Shown piece after piece: positions 6,636 to 10,925 of a stretch of DNA of 10,925 nucleotides. This stretch comes from Desulfobacteraceae bacterium (GTDB taxonomy: Bacteria > Desulfobacterota > Desulfobacteria > Desulfobacterales > UBA11574). Made by a program: the position numbers and the translations under genes. The notes below the pieces were generated by a model that did no database searches, was not told where the DNA came from, and saw only the letters and a program-made list of their open reading frames with translations. The stretch is from the NCBI GenBank assembly GCA_002868985.1, contig PKTV01000573.1, forward strand, positions 1 through 10,925. The letters run 5' to 3'. Positions within the stretch are counted from its first letter, which is position 1. Each line of letters begins with the position of its first letter.

Positions 6636-7262
6636 TTATGCTATTTTTATATCAAGTATCTGAGCAATTTCTTTTAAGCTCTTGATATGAAAATTGGCGG
6701 AAAGAGATCTGTTCTGATACGCCACAAACGGCACACCCGCCGCTTTAGCAGCAATCTCGTCAAGTTCTGAATCTCCCACATATAAGGCATTATCTGCCTC
6801 TATTTCAAAATGTTCCAGAATTTTTATCAGCGGGTCCGGATAAGGTTTGGGACGATCGACGTCACTGGAACTCACAACCAGATCAAAATATTCTTCCAGA
6901 CCATGTTCGCTGAGAACCCGATCCATTGTGTTCGATCGGTTTGTCGCAATGGCAGTCTTGTATCCGGGCCTGAGTTTTTCGAGCAAAGGCTTTAAATAGG
7001 GTTCTAAAATCATATATTTTAAAAACGGGATATAGCTCATATTTTTTCGATAATTCTGAGCCGCTCTGACGCTTTTTTCATCATTAAACAGGTGGGCAAT
7101 CGATTGGTCTGCAGTGTGACTGTGACAATACGCAAACTGATCGGGGGTCAAGGTCGGCCGACCGAAATGCTGCAATATTTCATTATAATACGCCATGTTT
7201 GCTTTCGTTGTATCAAACATGACACCGTCACAGTCAAAAGCGACAACTTTGATATGTTCCAT
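6636..7262 (-). CDS. HAD-superfamily phosphatase (Gph-like)
   Basis: A 208-residue cytoplasmic hydrolase of the haloacid dehalogenase superfamily with a helical cap, similar to phosphoglycolate phosphatases. Motif I is FDCDGV with nucleophile Asp10 and acid/base Asp12; motif II is ATNRS with Thr107; motif III Lys139 is in RPKPYPD; motif IV GDSELD has Asp164 and Asp168 for magnesium. All catalytic residues are present, so it should be an active phosphatase; the substrate cannot be read from sequence, and 2-phosphoglycolate or another small phosphate ester is a guess from family resemblance. It begins two bases after the stop of the DUF1573 gene (TAA AG ATG), so the two are almost certainly co-transcribed and probably coupled. 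The transpeptidase gene follows 19 bases later. Confidence 0.92.
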   Translation of the reverse strand: MEHIKVVAFDCDGVMFDTTKANMAYYNEILQHFGRPTLTPDQFAYCHSHTADQSIAHLFNDEKSVRAAQNYRKNMSYIPFLKYMILEPYLKPLLEKLRPGYKTAIATNRSNTMDRVLSEHGLEEYFDLVVSSSDVDRPKPYPDPLIKILEHFEIEADNALYVGDSELDEIAAKAAGVPFVAYQNRSLSANFHIKSLKEIAQILDIKIA

Positions 7263-7264
7263 CT

Positions 7265-7996
7265 TTATTGTTTTTCGTTTTTCGACCTATCGAGAATGTT
7301 TCCGATAACATGGATTTTAATCTCGGGCCGTATCTTGCTGTCTGTTTTTAATTTTATGGTGTCAGCATAGCGCCCCTTGGTTTTTTTCAGATTTTCAACC
7401 GTCAGGACATATTCCATTTTTTCTGAACTTTTGGTTTTTTCCAGCGTAAAAGCGATGTTTTTTGTATTGGTTGCCTTGGCTTTTTTAATTGTGAACGGAT
7501 ACTTATCTTTCGGTATGATTTTCACCGTTGCTTTTATTGGATCGCCTGCAAAACCACGAAAAACAACCCTCTTTGGAACAATGTCAACAAATTTTTCAAC
7601 ATTTCCCATAATGGTCAAATAGAGCATGGAATGTTTGAGGGAATTGGTTTTGACCGTTATTTTTTTGGTGAGTGTTCTTCCGCCGTATCCCGCTGTATCG
7701 ACTTTAATAACAATTTTTCCCTCACCGCCGGGAGGGATCTGTCTCGGATATGAGACAGCCGTACACCCTCAGCCGGTTTTGACTTTTTCAATCACAAGCG
7801 GCGCATCTCCTTGGTTTTGTAGGATAAAATCATGTGTGACTTCAGTACCATCTATAACGGTGGGGAATGTGTACCGGCTTTCGGATACAAAGACAGATGG
7901 TGATGGAGGTGTTTGTTTGGAAGCGCCGAATGCGCTGCTATTGAAAGACATAATACAAACAGCGGCAAAAAAAATAAAAAAAAGTTTAAGTTTCAT
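7265..7996 (-). CDS. DUF1573-domain exported protein, putative selenoprotein with in-frame TGA (Sec76)
   Basis: A single frame runs from ATG at 7996 to TAA at 7265 (243 residues), broken only by TGA at 7769-7771. I translated the 141 bases between 7628 and 7768 and found no other stop. The product starts with a signal peptide (MKLKLFFIFFAAVCIMSF, likely cut near residue 24), then a DUF1573 Ig-like domain (about 40-130): YTFPTVIDGTEVTHDFILQN, PLVIEKVKTG, Sec76, GCTAVSYPRQIPPGGEGK, TLTKKITVKTN. A second beta-rich region follows (about 131-243). In the family the boundary motif is normally Cys-Gly-Cys-Thr, so the TGA replaces the first Cys exactly. A stem-loop follows the TGA. AAGGA at 8007-8011 lies ten bases before the ATG; an upstream in-frame ATG at 8041 would lengthen the protein but lacks the signal-peptide start. 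The family role is unknown; the protein should act in the periplasm. A nonsense mutation or sequence error is the alternative. Confidence 0.8.
7732..7771 (-). promoter_or_regulatory. SECIS-like stem-loop directly after the in-frame TGA
   Basis: On the mRNA, GAGGG starting at the second base of the TGA pairs with CCCTC 30 bases later, and inside it CTGTCTC (7758 to 7752) pairs perfectly with GAGACAG (7745 to 7739) around a six-base loop, ATATCC. The loop lies 18-23 bases after the TGA, within the distance known for bacterial SECIS elements. The loop lacks a G in its first two positions, which the E. coli-type consensus expects, so SelB recognition is not assured. All bases are also coding. Confidence 0.55.
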
Positions 7997-8094
7997 GTTA
8001 AAAATATCCTTAAAAAAATTAACCGGTTCATATTGACTCAAACATCCGATTCTCGACCTTGGCCACCATCAAACCGCCAAGGTATGAACAGCAT

Positions 8095-8122
8095 ATTTAA
8101 GGTGCATTATATAGAATGTCAA
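8095..8122 (-). promoter_or_regulatory. Candidate promoter of the DUF1573-HAD-transpeptidase operon
   Basis: On the minus strand TTGACA (8122 to 8117) is followed after 16 bases by TTAAAT (8100 to 8095, four of six consensus bases), just past the priA stop and about 100 bases before the DUF1573 start. This would let the three-gene operon be expressed apart from priA. A TATAAT at 8106-8111 also lies here but only five bases from the -35. Confidence 0.35.
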
Positions 8123-8133
8123 GGCGCATCTTT

Positions 8134-10575
8134 TTACATCATAAAAATCGGATCGACATCAAGAACAACCTTGACATCGCGTCGGTTGATTATTGCTCTG
8201 TTCTCGAGCCATAAATTATTAAGAAATCGGTGGAGTGCTCTGACTTCCAAACCTTTTAAAAGGATCTGCCATCGGTATTTTTTTGCAATCTTGAAAAGCG
8301 GGGCTTCAATAGGCCCCAATATTTCAAGGGTCTTTGATAACGATCTGTTCTTTTGTTTTAATGTATGGCAAAGATCTCCCACAGTCTCGGCATGCTGCCG
8401 GGTCTTTTCTTTGTTTTTTCCAGATATTTTAATCTGAGCCACTCTAGAAAATGGCGGATAATTCAGGCTCTTTCGAAACCCGATCTCGACCTTGTAAAAC
8501 GGCTTCAAGTCCTGCTCACTTGCAGATAAAATGCTGAAATGATCCGGGTTATACGTCTGCAGAATAACACGTCCGGGCACAGCCCCTCGCCCGGCGCGAC
8601 CGGAAACCTGTGCCAGCAGCTGAAATGTGCGTTCTCCGGCTCGAAAATCAGGAAAATTCAAAGAGAGGTCTGCACAGATAATACCAACAAGGGTAATGTT
8701 TGGAAAATCATGACCTTTAGCCACCATCTGAGTCCCCACCAGAACATCAATGGTCCGGTTTCTTACACCTTTAAGTATCTTTATCATTGATCCTTTACGC
8801 CGGGTCGTGTCACGATCCATTCTGGCGACTGAGGCTTGAGGGAAAAGCATCTTTACCGTCGCCTCGACCTTTTCGGTCCCAAGCCCCAAAAGCATGATCT
8901 TAGAGGACCCGCAAGAAATGCAGTTAGATGCTGACGCTCGTGTAAACCCACAGTAATGGCATTTGTATGCATTGGCCTTTTGATGCAATGTTAAAGAAAT
9001 ATCACAATTTTTACATCGTATCGCTTCACCGCAGGCTGAGCAAACCGGATAGCTGGCAAAGCCACGCCGGTTCAAAAATAGGAGCGCCTGCTCGCCACGT
9101 CCAAATGTCGTTTCCATGGCTTCATAAAGCTCCGGAGTAATAAACCGTCGACTTCCCCGAACATCTCTGCTTTTACGAAGATCAACAACTGTTACCTTGG
9201 GGAGCGATCTTTTTTCAACTCGCTCTTTTAATGTAACCCCTTTAAATTTCTCTATTTTTACATTATAATAGGACTGTATTGACGGCGTGGCAGACCCCAG
9301 CAGTGCCACGGCGTTCTGTTGCTTTGCCCTTACCACGGCAAGATCTCTGGCATTGTATCTCAAACGGCTATCCTGCTTGTAAGATGTGTCATGTTCTTCA
9401 TCAACGATAATAACGCCGATATTCGTTAAGGGTGCAAAAACAGCGGATCTGGCACCAATGGCGATGGAAACCTCACCCCTGGCAATACGTACCCACTGAT
9501 CGTAACGTTCTCCAGCAGAAAGTCCGCTGTGAAGAATAGCGACACGATCACCAAAGCGCGCCCTGAATCGCCTTTCCGTCTGGGATATAAGGGCAATTTC
9601 AGGAACCAGAACCAGAACGCTATAGCCCGAGTCAATCGCCTTTGCTGCAATATGCATGTAAACTTCTGTCTTACCGCTTCCGGTAACGCCGGTTAGAAGG
9701 AAAGTACTAAATTTTCCACCAAGAGTCCTGATCACTTTTGAAACCACACGGCTTTGTTCTCCAGTGAGCCTTTGGGGTGTATCAGGTTTTATAAATTCAC
9801 CAAGGGGATCGCGATAAACCTGTTTATTAAAAATAGAGATATACCTGTCCGCTTCTAAATGCTTTATTAATTTTGGAGCAGATGGCACAAGTTTTTTTAG
9901 TTTGCTTGCGCTGACTTCGCCCTGGCTTTTGATTGCTTCAATGATCTTTTGTTTTGACGCAGATAGACTGTCCATAGGGATATTTGCATTGATTAACGAC
10001 ACATGCCTTTGTGTTTTTGGTTTTGTGATCCCGCCTCTTAACTCCCGCTCATGAACAATGAGCCCTTGATGTTTCATGTCATAGATTAAAGCATTAGGAA
10101 TTTTGTTGTTAAGTTTTTCGCGAAGTTTTTTTAATCCGCAAGACGCTTCCTTTAACAAGTTTAAGATTTCCCTCCCCAAAGGTGTAAGAGAATTCTCGGA
10201 AAGGGCTTCTTCTCCATTTTTCGTAATGGCAATGGCAGTAAAATCATAAATATTCAGTCCACCAGGCAATGCACATTTGATAACATCTCCGATGGGATGC
10301 AGGTAGTAATCAGCCGTCCATCGGAAAAAAGGTATCATACTTGAAGGGAAAAGCGGCTCTTCATCAAGAATATCAAGAATATTTTTTATCTTCCCCTGAT
10401 CCGTATCTTTGCATACACCCAGAATATATCCCGTTACTCTGCGCCGGCCAAATGGAACAAGAACTCTTTTCCCTGTCGAAACCAGCGCTACCAGGTTTTC
10501 CGGAACGCTGTAAACATATGTGCTGTATACCGGTAAGGCTATGGCGACCTCTATGCAAGATGATACCGTTGTCAT
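8134..10575 (-). CDS. priA: Primosomal protein N' (replication restart helicase PriA)
   Basis: PriA recognises stalled forks and D-loops and reloads the replisome through the restart primosome. From ATG at 10575 the protein has 813 residues, longer than the about 730 of E. coli, with the extra length in the region before the helicase core. Order: 3'-DNA-end binding domain (8-105, EVAIALPVYSTYVYSVPE), winged helix region, helicase lobe 1 with Walker A GVTGSGKTEVY (296-306), DEEH (392-395) and LGSATPS (426-432), a two-zinc module with Cys512, 515, 521, 524, 539, 542, 552 and 555, then lobe 2 with GTEKVE, GTQMVAKGHDFPNI (614-627) and QVSGRAGRG (656-664), and the C-terminal domain. A GTG at 10647 would add 24 residues; the later ATG is preferred because the family fold begins right after it, but the ribosome binding site is not decisive. 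No gene overlaps; the operon below has its own candidate promoter. Confidence 0.96.
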   Translation of the reverse strand: MTTVSSCIEVAIALPVYSTYVYSVPENLVALVSTGKRVLVPFGRRRVTGYILGVCKDTDQGKIKNILDILDEEPLFPSSMIPFFRWTADYYLHPIGDVIKCALPGGLNIYDFTAIAITKNGEEALSENSLTPLGREILNLLKEASCGLKKLREKLNNKIPNALIYDMKHQGLIVHERELRGGITKPKTQRHVSLINANIPMDSLSASKQKIIEAIKSQGEVSASKLKKLVPSAPKLIKHLEADRYISIFNKQVYRDPLGEFIKPDTPQRLTGEQSRVVSKVIRTLGGKFSTFLLTGVTGSGKTEVYMHIAAKAIDSGYSVLVLVPEIALISQTERRFRARFGDRVAILHSGLSAGERYDQWVRIARGEVSIAIGARSAVFAPLTNIGVIIVDEEHDTSYKQDSRLRYNARDLAVVRAKQQNAVALLGSATPSIQSYYNVKIEKFKGVTLKERVEKRSLPKVTVVDLRKSRDVRGSRRFITPELYEAMETTFGRGEQALLFLNRRGFASYPVCSACGEAIRCKNCDISLTLHQKANAYKCHYCGFTRASASNCISCGSSKIMLLGLGTEKVEATVKMLFPQASVARMDRDTTRRKGSMIKILKGVRNRTIDVLVGTQMVAKGHDFPNITLVGIICADLSLNFPDFRAGERTFQLLAQVSGRAGRGAVPGRVILQTYNPDHFSILSASEQDLKPFYKVEIGFRKSLNYPPFSRVAQIKISGKNKEKTRQHAETVGDLCHTLKQKNRSLSKTLEILGPIEAPLFKIAKKYRWQILLKGLEVRALHRFLNNLWLENRAIINRRDVKVVLDVDPIFMM

Positions 10576-10925
10576 TTTTTTCAGTCCGTCTGAATTCCTT
10601 TTATAAGCAGTAAAACCGATGTGAGATGAAGGCTTTTTTCTTGACACTTCATCCGCTTTTTTCTAATCTGTAATATGCAAACTGTCTGTGAAAATTAGAT
10701 TTTTCTTAAATATTTTCTTTTGAACCTAAGTTGAGCGATTTTCAAGTTTGCCGCAGATAAGCCCCGCGTAGCGGGATCTCCGCTTCGCTATGACAAGTCT
10801 TGAGCGTAGCGAAATCCCGTTCCACGGGAGAAGATGCTGTTTCGCTATAGTTGTCTATGCGGAATGGCATCTGACGCAGTAGATGCGGTGAAATTGGAAA
10901 TCCCGCAGGGTTTCAAATTATTGAA
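10576..10925. other. Non-coding region upstream of priA
   Basis: About 350 bases with no convincing gene on either strand. The part from 10576 to about 10750 is AT-rich and should hold the priA promoter, but no -35/-10 pair there is convincing (TATTAC about 100 bases upstream of the ATG lacks a partner). If the GTG at 10647 is the real priA start, the first 72 bases are coding. The rest is the hairpin cluster listed separately. Confidence 0.6.
10751..10914. repeat. Cluster of short GC-rich hairpins, REP-like dispersed repeat candidate
   Basis: Four small inverted repeats follow one another: CCCGC-GTA-GCGGG (10763-10775), CCCGT-TCC-ACGGG (10816-10828), GCATCT with an eight-base loop and AGATGC (10867-10886), and GAAATCCC-GCA-GGGTTTC (10897-10914, one bulged T). 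The words GCGTAGCG and TTCGCTA recur at 10766, 10804, 10784 and 10841, and GACAA...TAGCGAAA (10792-10814) is an imperfect inverse of TTTCGCTATAGTTGTC (10840-10855). On the minus strand part of it reads CTTGTCATAGCGAAGCGGAG, which recalls the widespread TGTCATTGCGAG-type intergenic repeats. It is richer in G+C than the flanking DNA and may run past the right edge. Confidence 0.6.

Noticed and set aside
7265..8041. Two separate genes or a frameshifted pseudogene in the DUF1573 region
   Set aside because: Both halves are in the same frame, the region between them has no other stop, the family motif continues without gap, and the TGA falls exactly on a conserved Cys with a stem-loop after it. A point nonsense mutation remains possible but is less likely.
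8106..8122. TTGACA plus TATAAT as one promoter upstream of the DUF1573 gene
   Set aside because: The two boxes are only five bases apart, far from the needed 16-18; a weaker -10 at 8095-8100 fits better.
7913..8437. A 174-codon plus-strand reading frame over the DUF1573 start and priA 3' end
   Set aside because: It is antisense to two well-supported genes, has no recognisable domain and no good ribosome binding site.
10751..10914. CRISPR array or integron attC site in the hairpin cluster
   Set aside because: Repeats are short, imperfect and irregularly spaced, with no constant spacer length, and no core GTTRRRY-type attC sites were seen.

Overview
The window looks like a chromosomal segment of an anaerobic sulfate-reducing type of bacterium, most likely a Desulfobacterales (Desulfobacterota) member. 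This is inferred from the flavour of the proteins (type I QueF, PolA, the STNGC-type L,D-transpeptidase, small conserved orphan proteins), the moderate AT richness, and one very probable selenoprotein, a protein class common in that group. No tRNA, rRNA, CRISPR, transposase or phage gene was seen. Most genes are housekeeping.

Layout, left to right. The 3' end of hutI (imidazolonepropionase, + strand) enters from the left edge and converges on a minus-strand pair, queF (queuosine pathway nitrile reductase) followed by a lipoprotein gene. That pair overlaps at a TAATG junction and has a good sigma70-type promoter upstream of queF. A 58-residue orphan protein gene (+) diverges from queF and converges on polA (-), a full-length three-domain DNA polymerase I with intact proofreading residues. 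Divergent from polA are a CoA-binding (YccU-like) gene and an overlapping Cys-rich zinc-ribbon-like small protein (+). These converge on a minus-strand operon: DUF1573 protein, then HAD phosphatase, then L,D-transpeptidase. priA (-), the replication restart helicase, lies upstream of that operon. The right 350 bases are non-coding and hold a cluster of short hairpins resembling a REP-type dispersed repeat.

The main discovery is at 7265-7996. A DUF1573 (Ig-like, exported) protein is split by a single in-frame TGA at 7769-7771. The same frame is open on both sides and the protein similarity is continuous. The TGA sits at the first Cys of the family's CGCT signature, giving Sec-Gly-Cys-Thr. A two-part stem-loop begins at the TGA, with its apical loop 18-23 nt downstream, where a bacterial SECIS element is expected. 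The best reading is a periplasmic selenoprotein with a U-x-C redox-like motif, which ordinary annotation would record as two fragments or a pseudogene.

The operon places this putative selenoprotein with an HAD phosphatase (2-nt gap) and an envelope L,D-transpeptidase, so a cell-envelope role is possible but unproven. Promoter calls are by eye, and start codons are uncertain for priA and the transpeptidase.
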